Shown here one piece after another: positions 41,415 to 50,124 of a DNA stretch of 52,897 bases (position 1 is the stretch's first letter; every line of letters begins with the position of its first letter). This DNA is from Pseudomonadota bacterium (GTDB lineage Bacteria > Myxococcota_A > Bradymonadia > UBA4248): NCBI GenBank assembly GCA_017441205.1, contig JAFRYG010000115.1, forward strand, positions 1-52,897, given 5' to 3'. The notes under the pieces are model-generated. The model was not told the origin of the DNA and ran no database searches. It saw only the letters and a list, made by a program, of their open reading frames with translations. A program made the position numbers and the translations under genes.

Positions 41415-44096
41415 TTATTCCTTTGCACCCGATTTCAGCAGCAATTCTACAGATTTTGTATAATTGCCTGCTTTGGCGCGTTTTAAAGCCGTATCACCGT
41501 CCGAAGTCTTGACATTGACGTCTGCTCCGGCATCTATCAATGCTTTTACGATATCCGGATCGGAAACGGCCTCCATTAAAGCGGTTTCATGATAAACGGT
41601 GACAGGATCGGATGGCGCATCATATACAATGCCTTCAACGCTGATAATCTGTGCATTCGGATCTGCGCCTTTGGCGAGCAATTCCGGCACAAATTCAGGC
41701 AACTTCCGAATCATCAGGATTAACAGCGGAATCTCATGCGTCGAATTGGTTTCGGAATATTTTAAATTGAGAATATCACCGCAAGTCGTATGCCTCATAG
41801 TTGGGTGACAGTCATTATATCTCGATGCGATCACATCCAGAAATTTTCTGACGACGTATTTTGAAGGACGAATATGGGAGATCCCCATATACTCAACAAA
41901 TATATTTTGACGGCGGCCATTCAGATTTGCGCCCAAATCCAGCAGATGTATGATTTCTTCGGAGGCTTTGTCCGGTCCATCTTCGGATTCCTGACTCATA
42001 TTAAGTTGATAAATCTTATCGATGAGAGATGTGGATCCGATTGTGTTGGTGGAGAGATTCACCGTGTCTTCCGTGACATAGAGTTCCCGGAATCTGTCCC
42101 GCTGTTCCCTGGATTCAAAGGACAGGCGACGGCTGACGCCAGCCAGCGATAAATCTTCCTGATGCGCTGATCCAAAGCTGCCGATGTCTCCGAGTCCGGG
42201 TTTTGCTCCCTGTTCCATCAGAAAAATGAGCATTTCGGTGCGATCGTTTTCACTTAAATCATTCGTATTCATTTGATGGTCATAAGTATAATCCCGGTCG
42301 ATCATATATGTAACAAGACATTTTTTATATCTATCGATAATATTGAGTTCGGCACCGTGATCTATCAAAAATTTGGCCATTTCTATCGAACTGACATACC
42401 AAATCGGCGTTCTGCCGTCACCGTCGACGATATTGATATTTGCTCCATGTTCAACCAGAAATTCGGCAATTTCCATCGAATTTGTATACGAAATCGCCGT
42501 CCTGCCATCTTTGTCGCGTTGGTTGACGTTGATTCCGGCTTCAACCAATGATTTGATGCTATCCATATTGCCGGTCTGAACTGCTTCCAACAATCGCTGA
42601 TCCTGATGTTTCCATGCCTCAGCTGCGCTTGATTTGAGCAGTATCTTAACATTATTATTCTTTGCCCGCTCTTCAGCCGTTAGACCATGGTTGTCAAAAT
42701 GTGTGATATCAGCCCCTGCATCCAGCAGCATCTGCACGACTTCGGTATTATCATCTTTATTATTGACGGCATAAAAAAGCGGTGTCCAGCCGTTTTTATC
42801 TGCCTGATTGACGTCAATTCCCTGATCGATCAGATATTTCACGATATCCGGCTGAAGTTTGGATACGGCATCGGCCGCAGCTTTATAATAACACGCAGCG
42901 CCCAATACATTCACATTCTCTTTCGAAACGACATGAATATCAGCGCCTGCATCCACAAGTGTTTTAAAAACATTATAATTGTTGCCTGATGCCGCAAACA
43001 TGATTGGCGTTTCGCCGATACTATTTTCACCGTTTACCGAAAGCCCCTCATGAATAAGCCAGGATACTGTTTCGGGTGTTCCCCAAAGTGCAGCATAGTG
43101 CAAAACCCCCGTGCCTTTGTTATCGACAGAATGGATGTCTGCTCCCTTTTGAACAGCTTTTTTCATCAGATCCAAATCGCGCACGAGTGTGTCGAGCAGC
43201 ACCGTGCCATTATCCGCTCTCACATTGACGTCTGCGCCGGCATTGAGCAAAAGTTCAGCTGCTTCCTTATCAAAGACGCGACGGTCGGTTGCAATCATAA
43301 TGGCGGTATCGTTATTTACGTTGCCCAGATTGAGATCTGCACCGAGTTCAATTAACAGGCGCAGGGCATCTTTGTCAATTTCTGCGCGGTTACTGGCTGT
43401 CATGAGCGGGGTATAGCCACTGTATGGGATGTTTTCTTTGTAGCGACTGTATTCATTGATATCGGCACCATGTGCGACGAGTGTTCGGATTGCATCTTCA
43501 TCGATATCGCTTCGATTGCATGCGATATTGAGAATCGGTTCGCCCCAGCTCCGCAGACTCGCTTTATGTTCCAACAATATATTAATGGCTTCGATATCAA
43601 TTTTGCTTCGGGCACAAGCCAAAGCCAGTGGTGAGACACGTTGTCTTTTAAGCTTTCCATTGTTAATCTGCGTGAGATTTTCCTTGTCTACATGCGCGCC
43701 GAGTTCAAGCAGAACGCGTACGGCTTCGGCATCGATATCGCTGCGGCAGCAAACGACGCCCAACGGCGTAATTTCCTGTCCGCCGACTTCAATTTGAGCA
43801 TTCACATTTACGCCGGATTCGATGAGTTTGCGCATCTTTTCGATATCGACGTGACTGCTGTTGCAAACCTTGAGCAATTTCAGAATTTGAGGCAACTCTT
43901 CATCTGTGATTTCACTCGTCAGGGTGCGAACTTCTTTGCTGCTCAAATCCACTCCCTCAATGTCCGCATAAATGGTCTCACCGTATGCATTGATGGTACC
44001 CGGATTTGAGGAGGTTTTTGAGGAACCGGCGCAACCAGCCAATAATATCGCCATCCCCAGCACTGCGATTCGAAACCAACTGCGATTTGTAAACAT
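41415..44096 (-). CDS. Ankyrin-repeat lipoprotein
   Basis: An 893-residue protein with lipobox LLAGC (Cys22) and ankyrin repeats covering most of its length. Clear units include 'DNGTVLLDTLVRDLDLMKKAVQKGADIHSVDNKGTGVLHYAALWGTPETVSWLIHEG', 'NGWTPLFYAVNNKDDNTEVVQMLLDAGADI' and 'DGRTAISYTNSMEIAEFLVEHGANINIVDGDGRTPIWYVSSIEMAKFLIDHGAELN'-type repeats, about fifteen or more. Between about residues 615 and 740 the pattern is interrupted by a non-repeat insert. GAGGA lies 7 nt upstream of the start. Ankyrin lipoproteins of this kind are thought to bind partner proteins in the periplasm; some act as immunity or host-interaction proteins. No partner gene is evident. Confidence 0.9.
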   Translation of the reverse strand: MFTNRSWFRIAVLGMAILLAGCAGSSKTSSNPGTINAYGETIYADIEGVDLSSKEVRTLTSEITDEELPQILKLLKVCNSSHVDIEKMRKLIESGVNVNAQIEVGGQEITPLGVVCCRSDIDAEAVRVLLELGAHVDKENLTQINNGKLKRQRVSPLALACARSKIDIEAINILLEHKASLRSWGEPILNIACNRSDIDEDAIRTLVAHGADINEYSRYKENIPYSGYTPLMTASNRAEIDKDALRLLIELGADLNLGNVNNDTAIMIATDRRVFDKEAAELLLNAGADVNVRADNGTVLLDTLVRDLDLMKKAVQKGADIHSVDNKGTGVLHYAALWGTPETVSWLIHEGLSVNGENSIGETPIMFAASGNNYNVFKTLVDAGADIHVVSKENVNVLGAACYYKAAADAVSKLQPDIVKYLIDQGIDVNQADKNGWTPLFYAVNNKDDNTEVVQMLLDAGADITHFDNHGLTAEERAKNNNVKILLKSSAAEAWKHQDQRLLEAVQTGNMDSIKSLVEAGINVNQRDKDGRTAISYTNSMEIAEFLVEHGANINIVDGDGRTPIWYVSSIEMAKFLIDHGAELNIIDRYKKCLVTYMIDRDYTYDHQMNTNDLSENDRTEMLIFLMEQGAKPGLGDIGSFGSAHQEDLSLAGVSRRLSFESREQRDRFRELYVTEDTVNLSTNTIGSTSLIDKIYQLNMSQESEDGPDKASEEIIHLLDLGANLNGRRQNIFVEYMGISHIRPSKYVVRKFLDVIASRYNDCHPTMRHTTCGDILNLKYSETNSTHEIPLLILMIRKLPEFVPELLAKGADPNAQIISVEGIVYDAPSDPVTVYHETALMEAVSDPDIVKALIDAGADVNVKTSDGDTALKRAKAGNYTKSVELLLKSGAKE

Positions 44097-44422
44097 CGTA
44101 TGTCCTCATTTTAAGAAAAACATGACAAGCGGCAAAGTATCAAAAATCTCAATAGGGTTCAATCCCGATGGCTTTGGGTTTGGGGGGCGGGCCTATTGTC
44201 CTGCGGCCAATACGGCCTCGCTGCGCGGCTATCGGCGCTGCCGATACGCCTGCGCTATAAATTTAGCTTATCGCTTATCGTTATAGAGTCTGAGTGATTT
44301 CGAATGACGTCAAAGGCGTTTAAATGTTGACAGTTTTGAACTAAAGCATATAGAGTACCTCGCCCTTATGGCCGGATTGGCTTTTTGGGGTGCCCGATTA
44401 ACTTAATTTGAAAGCAGCAGAC
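44097..44422. promoter_or_regulatory. Divergent region with two family A hairpins and a promoter
   Basis: Hairpins: GGCC, TATTG...CAATA, bulged C, GGCC (44191-44218) and GCGCGGC, TATCGGC, loop GCT, GCCGATA, bulged C, GCCTGCGC (44224-44256). A promoter follows: TTGACA at 44327-44332, 16 nt, TATAGA at 44349-44354, reading toward the TPR gene. Confidence 0.6.
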
Positions 44423-45319
44423 ATGGCTAAGAAAAAACGTCAGGAAAAAGATAGTTACGAAGATTTTCAGCAGGAGAATGAACCGCTTGCTCCCGATGAA
44501 GAGCCGCTCGACGAGGATGAGGAGAGCGATGATGGCGAGTCTGAGGACGTATTTGCCGAGGACGAGAGCGACATAGCGATGATTCGGAAGCTCGAGGAAG
44601 AGGATACTCAAATCGCGCTTTCTGAGATTCTTTTTGATGAAGAGGTCGGGTTTAATCCGATGTTTGACTGGAGTACCGTTTCGGAAGCGGAGCGGAGCCG
44701 ATTTGCGGCGCTCAAAACGATGAGCCGTGAAGATGTTGAGGCATATTCGTGGAAGCGTTTGAGTGCATTTCAGCGATGGATGGTAGCTCGTGCGTGCAGT
44801 TTGTGCGGTCTTCATGAAATGTTTCGTGAGATTGCTCTTGGCATTATCAAGGCGAGGAAGCGTCCGCCTGAACTTTGCATCGAAGATATTTTTCTTGAGC
44901 TGGTTTGGGATTATGTGGAAACGAAAGAATATCCGCAGGCACTTGAACTGGTTGACAAATTTGAGCAGAGTTTTCCGGATGAGCAAGCTGCGGCGCTTCG
45001 CGTGAGAGGCTTGATCTACATTGATATGGGAGAATCAGACAAGGGCAAAGCCCTCATCGATCAGCTGATACATCTTCCGTTTAACCGTAATATCAAAGGT
45101 TTTGAGGATGACAAATCGTCGCGCGACTCAGACAAGCGCGATGGTGTGATTCAATACGAAATTGGCTATGCATTGCTCAATATGAAACGCTATGATCTTG
45201 CACTTCATTATTTTGAGCGCGCCCGCAATCTGGCCAATATGAACGATGACTATGAGCTGACGATGTCGATTGACAATGCGCGGGCGGAGACGCTTCGCAA
45301 TATCAATGGGGATGATTGA
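44423..45319 (+). CDS. Cytoplasmic TPR-like protein with acidic N-terminus
   Basis: Start taken at ATG 44423 (MAKKKRQEKDSYEDF); the frame opens at TTG 44408. The 298-residue product has no signal peptide. Residues 10-60 are strongly acidic and probably disordered. The middle is helical (LSAFQRWMVARACSLCGLHEMFREIALGI), and the C-terminal half has tetratricopeptide-like helix pairs: YVETKEYPQALELVDKFEQSFPDE, LRVRGLIYIDMGESDKGKALI and YEIGYALLNMKRYDLALHYFERARNLA. A scaffold or assembly role is likely, but no family name can be given. The gene has its own promoter and a strong terminator, so it is a single-gene unit. Confidence 0.8.
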   Translation: MAKKKRQEKDSYEDFQQENEPLAPDEEPLDEDEESDDGESEDVFAEDESDIAMIRKLEEEDTQIALSEILFDEEVGFNPMFDWSTVSEAERSRFAALKTMSREDVEAYSWKRLSAFQRWMVARACSLCGLHEMFREIALGIIKARKRPPELCIEDIFLELVWDYVETKEYPQALELVDKFEQSFPDEQAAALRVRGLIYIDMGESDKGKALIDQLIHLPFNRNIKGFEDDKSSRDSDKRDGVIQYEIGYALLNMKRYDLALHYFERARNLANMNDDYELTMSIDNARAETLRNINGDD

Positions 45320-45333
45320 TTACAGAATCATTC

Positions 45334-45364
45334 GAAAAAAGGCGTCATATGACGCCTTTTTTTT
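45334..45364 (+). terminator. Strong intrinsic terminator after the TPR gene
   Basis: AAAAAAGGCGTC / GACGCCTTTTTTTT forms a near-perfect palindrome around ATAT and ends in eight T. The A tract on the other side would let it act on the minus strand as well. Confidence 0.9.
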
Positions 45365-45429
45365 GTTTTAAATACAGATGAATTTGAGAGCGATTCCATG
45401 GGCCATCTGATTGGATTTTGCAGCATGCT

Positions 45430-47121
45430 ATGAACGACAAAAATAAAATGGATTCTGTGGAATTGAAGGGAACAGGCACCAATGCTTTTTTTGCCGCGCG
45501 ATTGTTAAAGATGCTTGTTCAGGGTATTGAGGATAAAAACAATCAGACAAAGATATATACTTCACTTAAGTTTATAACATTTGTGCGATGTATCTATGCA
45601 GTGCTCGTACTGATTTATACATTACTTTGGTTTATAGCCGGCAACTATCATGTTCAGGATATTGGAGGTCAGCTTCTTTTAGGATGTGTCATTGAGATAT
45701 TTGTATTTACGGCGCTATGCAGCATTGCGCTTTTGCACAAGCGTCTGATCAAACCCATTACCTATCTTGGGATGGTTCATGATGCATTTTTGGCGGCATT
45801 TGTCGTATTGCTGACCGGATATCATACCAGTCCATTTATGTATTTATTTTTAATTATTCCTCTTTATGGCGGGATTATACTGCAGCGCCGCGGAGGAATT
45901 ATTGCTGCAACGATTGTATCTGCGGTATTGGTCGTCGTTTATCACAGTTCATCTATTTTTTCATTGCTCATTCCGGATGTGGTGGAACCGATTTTATCGA
46001 TGTATCTGGTTCACCAGCATGATATTTTTAATCGTTTGATTTCGTTGGGACTTTCTGCGTATGGCGTCGGGATTTTGACGGGACAGCTGGCGCATCTGTA
46101 TGCCAGGGTTCAGGCGAATCTCGTCGAAACCGAGCGCGAGTTTTTGCATTTGCGTGGTATATATGAACATATGGTCAATGCGCTGCCCATAGGTGTGGTG
46201 ATACTGAATCCTATGTCCGGCAGGCTTTTGTATGCCAATCCGAGTGCGAAGCAACTGCTTTCGGATATGATGGATTCATCGGAGCTCGCTCAGCATTTGT
46301 CCCGACCGAAAGGAGAATCGCAGGAGTCGAGTCATTCCTGGATAGTGGAGCAGAACAATCGGTATCTGAGAGTGGCGAGTTTTGAACTGCCAGTGGATGC
46401 GCTTGGGAATCTGAGTGGGTATCATATCAGTGATGTGACGGATGTGAGGTATGCTCAGATTGAGCGTAATCGAAGGCAGCGTCTGGAATTGCTGGGAGAG
46501 TTTTCGGCCAAGGTTGCCCATGAGATTCGGAATCCGCTGGCCTGCATCAGCGGGTGCAACGAAATGCTTCAGGCCGAAGAATTGTCCGATGAGCGTCGTC
46601 AGATACAGGAAATGATGGGCAGCGAAATCGAAAGACTCAATGCGCTTTTGAATGATATTTTACTGTTTTCGCGCAAACCCAAACTCAATATGGTGAAGCT
46701 GCATCCGGCACGTTTGATCGAAAGGCAGCGCGATATTTTTTTGAGCGATCCGGATATGCAGGCAATAAAGATAGAGATTGAGGTTCCGGATGAGATCGAA
46801 CTGATTGCGGATGAAAACTCATTGAGTCAGATCGTTATGACTTTGTGGCGGAATTCCAGTGAAGCAACAGAGGGAAAGGGAACGTTTTGGGTCACGACGA
46901 ATGAAGACAAGACCGAATTGGTCTTTAAGGATGATGGACCGGGATTATCGAAAGAAGTTGCAGCAAACGTATTTGAGCCATTTTATACGACGAAGTCGAC
47001 GGGAACCGGGCTTGGGCTTTCGATTGCAAGGCAGCTTGCAATCGACAATGAACTGACGCTGAGATGGGATGAAGTTCAAAAGGGATTTTGCATTGGTTTT
47101 GGGAAAGAGCAGCAAGAATAA
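45430..47121 (+). CDS. PilS/NtrB-like sensor histidine kinase with six membrane helices
   Basis: Start set at ATG 45430; the frame opens at TTG 45418. The 563-residue product has about six membrane helices at residues 40-215, a PAS-like domain (MVNALPIGVVILNPMSGRLLYANPSAKQLL), a dimerisation domain with phospho-acceptor His in AKVAHEIRNPLACI, and an ATPase domain with G boxes DDGPGLSKE and TGTGLGLSIARQ. The N box reads LWRNSSEA where Asn-Ala is usual (N-S-S-E). The architecture matches PilS, which controls pilin expression in other bacteria. No response regulator lies next to it, so it is an orphan kinase in this window; the stimulus is unknown. Confidence 0.9.
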   Translation: MNDKNKMDSVELKGTGTNAFFAARLLKMLVQGIEDKNNQTKIYTSLKFITFVRCIYAVLVLIYTLLWFIAGNYHVQDIGGQLLLGCVIEIFVFTALCSIALLHKRLIKPITYLGMVHDAFLAAFVVLLTGYHTSPFMYLFLIIPLYGGIILQRRGGIIAATIVSAVLVVVYHSSSIFSLLIPDVVEPILSMYLVHQHDIFNRLISLGLSAYGVGILTGQLAHLYARVQANLVETEREFLHLRGIYEHMVNALPIGVVILNPMSGRLLYANPSAKQLLSDMMDSSELAQHLSRPKGESQESSHSWIVEQNNRYLRVASFELPVDALGNLSGYHISDVTDVRYAQIERNRRQRLELLGEFSAKVAHEIRNPLACISGCNEMLQAEELSDERRQIQEMMGSEIERLNALLNDILLFSRKPKLNMVKLHPARLIERQRDIFLSDPDMQAIKIEIEVPDEIELIADENSLSQIVMTLWRNSSEATEGKGTFWVTTNEDKTELVFKDDGPGLSKEVAANVFEPFYTTKSTGTGLGLSIARQLAIDNELTLRWDEVQKGFCIGFGKEQQE

Positions 47122-47198
47122 AATAATGAATAAAATTGATGCGAATGCGTTTTGCAGCGAATGATGAGGGGGGCTTTAATTTTTGAAGGAGTATTTAA

Positions 47199-48212
47199 AT
47201 GGCATTTTCACTTAAACGAGTACTTACCCTTGTTTCGGCAATTTCACTGGCTGCATGCATGACCCTTGGATGCGATGATAACGATTCCGATGGTGATGCT
47301 GGCAATACCGGCAATACCGGCAACACCGGCAACACCGGCAATAATGGCGGCGGTGCCGTTACACCGTCGGGAGCGACCGACTGGACCAAGACCGGCAAGT
47401 CGGATATTGTTTCATACCTTGTAAGTATTGGTAAACTTGATGCCAAGTATAAAGAACCGGCATTTCTGGATACCCCCAAGGAAAAGCAAATCGTTGGTGC
47501 ATCATGTTTCTGCTACGGACCGCGCTGCAATTATGCCGGTTATGAACGTCCTGAGCTTCAGCTTGAACAGGCCGACGTTAAGACGAGTGATGGTAAATCC
47601 ACGAAGGTCCAGGCGGCTCAGATTTTCGGATGCGATGGCGTCGCAGCCGATTCTGCAGACGGTTTGTTTAACGGAGCGGCTCGTGCTTGTTTCAGGAGTT
47701 CGAATGTTCCCAACATCAAGCCGGCAATTTTCTTCCCGTATGGCACATGTGCTCTGGCGATGAGCAAGTGTACTCCGGATACGGTGTGTCCGCCGAATGA
47801 TTCTCAGTGCAAGAGCGAAGCGGATGCCATTGAACTCAACAACAAGACGATCTGCGGTTTTGCCAAATTCGGTGATTATGAGAATAATATTGATAAATTT
47901 GTTGCCTGTCCGGACAACAGTGTTTTGATCGATTTTGTGATGAATATCGAGCTGTCGACGCTTGGCCGCAAGGCTCGTCTGGATGTTCGTGCCTGTTTCC
48001 CGGGATGCAAGACGGATGAGGATTGCCATGGCTACAATACGTACGATCCCATTACGAATGAGCAATCACAGATGAAGTGCGAAGTAACCGAAGCTGCGCC
48101 GGATGGTTCTGTTGCAAAAGTCTGCTTTGACAAGCGTACGGTTGCGAAAGAAAATGGCGGCGAGGGGATCTTCAAGCTGGTCAATGCCGGAGATTGGGCT
48201 ATTACCAAGTGA
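47199..48212 (+). CDS. Cys-rich lipoprotein of unknown function with Gly-Asn-Thr linker
   Basis: A 337-residue protein; GAAGGAG lies 7 nt upstream of the ATG. It has a signal peptide with a Cys in LAAC or TLGC (residues 20-25) and an Asp/Gly/Asn/Thr repeat linker (GNTGNTGNTGNTGNNGGG) like that in the gene at the left edge of the window. The globular part has 14 or so Cys (CFCYGPRCNYAGY, MSKCTPDTVCPPNDSQC, ACFPGCKTDEDCHGY), so it should be disulfide-rich and lie outside the cytoplasm. I do not recognise the domain. The gene ends with a good terminator. Confidence 0.75.
   Translation: MAFSLKRVLTLVSAISLAACMTLGCDDNDSDGDAGNTGNTGNTGNTGNNGGGAVTPSGATDWTKTGKSDIVSYLVSIGKLDAKYKEPAFLDTPKEKQIVGASCFCYGPRCNYAGYERPELQLEQADVKTSDGKSTKVQAAQIFGCDGVAADSADGLFNGAARACFRSSNVPNIKPAIFFPYGTCALAMSKCTPDTVCPPNDSQCKSEADAIELNNKTICGFAKFGDYENNIDKFVACPDNSVLIDFVMNIELSTLGRKARLDVRACFPGCKTDEDCHGYNTYDPITNEQSQMKCEVTEAAPDGSVAKVCFDKRTVAKENGGEGIFKLVNAGDWAITK
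47293..47344 (+). repeat. 9-nt Gly-Asn-Thr linker repeat
   Basis: In-frame GGCAAYACC units, five or so, just after the lipoprotein signal. Similar codons to the 1-87 repeat. Confidence 0.8.
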
Positions 48213-48251
48213 TTTTTGGTTCAGTTCTGCGCGTTGTATATTTGGAATTGA

Positions 48252-48277
48252 GAGCCCGCCCGATGGCGGGCTTTTTT
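48252..48277 (+). terminator. Intrinsic terminator after the Cys-rich lipoprotein
   Basis: AGCCCGCC / GGCGGGCT with loop CGAT, then a run of six T (48270-48277 region). Confidence 0.9.
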
Positions 48278-48338
48278 ATTTTGATTTGTCAGATTCATCT
48301 TTTATGATGTCAGAGGGGAGATTCGTTTCGACAATTGG

Positions 48339-49853
48339 ATGGTGGATATGACAAAGTTACGATTGGCACTCATTATATTTGCGCTGGCTGGTGTGAATGG
48401 GATTCCGGGAACGGTGTATGCCGAACTGCCGTGCAAATCATTCGAGCAGACACTCGTTTCGAAGCAGCTTCCTTCTGCATTGGAAGAGATCAGCGGACTT
48501 GCCCTGAGCCATACGAACAGTGACTATATCTGGGCGCATGTCGACTCTGATGGAAAACCTGAGCTTTATGTGATTGATCATCAGGGAAACCTCGTCCATA
48601 CCTACACCGTGGATGGTGCAAAGAATGTGGATTGGGAAGATATTGCCGTTGGTCCATGTGAAGCGGGAAGTGCCAAATCATGCATTTATGTGGCAGATCT
48701 CGGGGACAATCTGTTTTCGAGAAAAGACAAGAAAATCCTGATAATCGAAGAGCCTGCGCTCGAGGGTTCACTGACTGCGAATACAGAGCCCATCAAACTG
48801 CAGGTCATGAAAACGATTGCAGTATCGTATCCGAAAGCGGACGAAACTGAGGCAAAATTTATCAATCCGGATTCAGAAAGCATCATGGTTCATCCCGAGA
48901 CTGCGGAGATTTTCGTGGTTTCGAAGCAATCAGATGGTGGCGCTCAATCTCTGTACCATGTTTTGCGGTCAGGAAAGGAAGCCGGGAACCTTGAAAAGCT
49001 GGGTTCGTACGAATTCAAGGGTGGACTGGGCATGTTGTGGGAACGCTACAATGCGACGACCGGCGCAGATTTTTCGTCTGACGGAAAGCATTTTGCGGTG
49101 CGAACCTATGCCGAGATATATGAATTTGATCTGTCGGTGTGGCCGGAAATGGGGGAGGCTTTTGTTCATCCGGCTGCGAGATTTCAGACAGCGGAAATAC
49201 AGGGAGAGGGGGTTGCCTATGATGCAGACGGGAAATCCCTCATTACTTCGGGTGAGAGCGTTTTAGGGAAAGGCGTCGCGACGATGAATATCTTCAGCTG
49301 CCGGACCGGAACGGAGAATCCCGGGAATCCAGACAATCCCGATAATCCCGAAAACCCTGAGAATCCCGAAAACCCTGAGAATCCCGATAATCCCGATAAT
49401 CCCGAAAACCCTGAGAATCCCGAAAACCCTGAGAATCCCGAAAACCCTGAGAATCCCGAAAACCCTGAGAATCCCGAAAACCCTGAGAATCCCGATAATC
49501 CCGAAAACCCTGATAATCCTGGTGATGCGGAGGGACAAGATCCGCCACAGGATCCTGGGACGTCTGATAAACCGAGTGATCCGGGGAATGGCCCAGTTCC
49601 CTCTGAAGCTGAACAGCCGGAGTCGGGGGAGTCTTCTGGTTCGGGGAATGCATCTGACGTGGGGAGCGGGAGTTCTTCACAACCGAATGGAGGGAACTCG
49701 GGAGTGAATCAGAATAATGCCGGGGGTGGAAGTTCATCCTGCAGTATTGCATCAGGTCTGGTATGGGGGAGTGCGTGGATTGGACTGATGATGTTGTTGG
49801 GATGTGTGTTTGTCTGTGCAAGGCGCCGGGGCAGGCGTACTCCATCCGAATAA
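48339..49853 (+). CDS. Secreted beta-propeller protein with Glu/Asp-Asn-Pro repeats and MYXO-CTERM-like anchor
   Basis: A 504-residue protein; ATG 48348 is an alternative start. Signal peptide to about residue 29 (TVYAE). Residues 30-320 belong to a propeller family with the signature 'LEEISGLALS....YIWAHVDSD....LYVIDHQG' and 'NVDWEDIAVGPC', then 'IYVADLGDN'. Next comes a long run of Glu-Asn-Pro and Asp-Asn-Pro triplets (about 328-395), a Ser/Gly/Asn-rich stretch, and a tail of Cys, hydrophobic helix and Arg cluster (SSSCSIASGLVWGSAW, ending CARRRGRR). That tail has the form of MYXO-CTERM or GlyGly-CTERM sorting signals, which are cut and leave the protein on the cell surface. The repeats act as a spacer. 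Confidence 0.82.
   Translation: MVDMTKLRLALIIFALAGVNGIPGTVYAELPCKSFEQTLVSKQLPSALEEISGLALSHTNSDYIWAHVDSDGKPELYVIDHQGNLVHTYTVDGAKNVDWEDIAVGPCEAGSAKSCIYVADLGDNLFSRKDKKILIIEEPALEGSLTANTEPIKLQVMKTIAVSYPKADETEAKFINPDSESIMVHPETAEIFVVSKQSDGGAQSLYHVLRSGKEAGNLEKLGSYEFKGGLGMLWERYNATTGADFSSDGKHFAVRTYAEIYEFDLSVWPEMGEAFVHPAARFQTAEIQGEGVAYDADGKSLITSGESVLGKGVATMNIFSCRTGTENPGNPDNPDNPENPENPENPENPDNPDNPENPENPENPENPENPENPENPENPENPENPDNPENPDNPGDAEGQDPPQDPGTSDKPSDPGNGPVPSEAEQPESGESSGSGNASDVGSGSSSQPNGGNSGVNQNNAGGGSSSCSIASGLVWGSAWIGLMMLLGCVFVCARRRGRRTPSE
49318..49518 (+). repeat. 9/18-nt Glu/Asp-Asn-Pro tandem repeat
   Basis: Units GAAAACCCT GAGAATCCC and GATAATCCC alternate more than twenty times. The DNA is highly uniform, so copy number is likely to vary between strains. 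Confidence 0.9.
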
Positions 49854-49855
49854 GT

Positions 49856-49971
49856 GTTCGCGCGTATTCGCGAAGCGAAAAGCGGCGAACTGCCGGGCGT
49901 ATTGAGGCGCGAAGCAGCCGAAAAGCCCGGCATCTTTGCGTTATTGGACCGAAGAGGTCCAATTCGCAAAG
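49856..49971 (+). repeat. Cluster of three family A hairpins
   Basis: 49856-49890: GTTCGC, TATTCGC, loop GAA, GCGAAAA, GCGAAC. 49891-49932: TGCCGGGC, bulged G, TATT-GA-GGC against GCC-GA-AAA, GCCCGGCA. 49934-49971: CTTTGCG, TATTGGACC, loop, GGTCCAAT, CGCAAAG. Inner stems are less perfect than in other copies. The cluster starts 3 nt after the propeller gene and may end its transcript before dnaG. Confidence 0.7.
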
Positions 49972-50042
49972 CCAAACAAAGGAAAAGGGTACCGGTGGAT
50001 GGGGGAGTATGATCAAAATGTCGTTATTTTTTTCACAGGCCG

Positions 50043-50070
50043 TTGACAAATCCTAAAACAAAACTAGACT
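50043..50070 (+). promoter_or_regulatory. Sigma-70-type promoter for dnaG-rpoD
   Basis: TTGACA at 50043-50048, 16 nt, TAGACT at 50065-50070. A perfect -35 and a fair -10, 55 nt upstream of the dnaG start. Confidence 0.55.
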
Positions 50071-50124
50071 ACGCCGTCCTTTTCTTAACGGTTTGAAAAG
50101 GCGTTTTGGGAGAATTGGTGGCGA

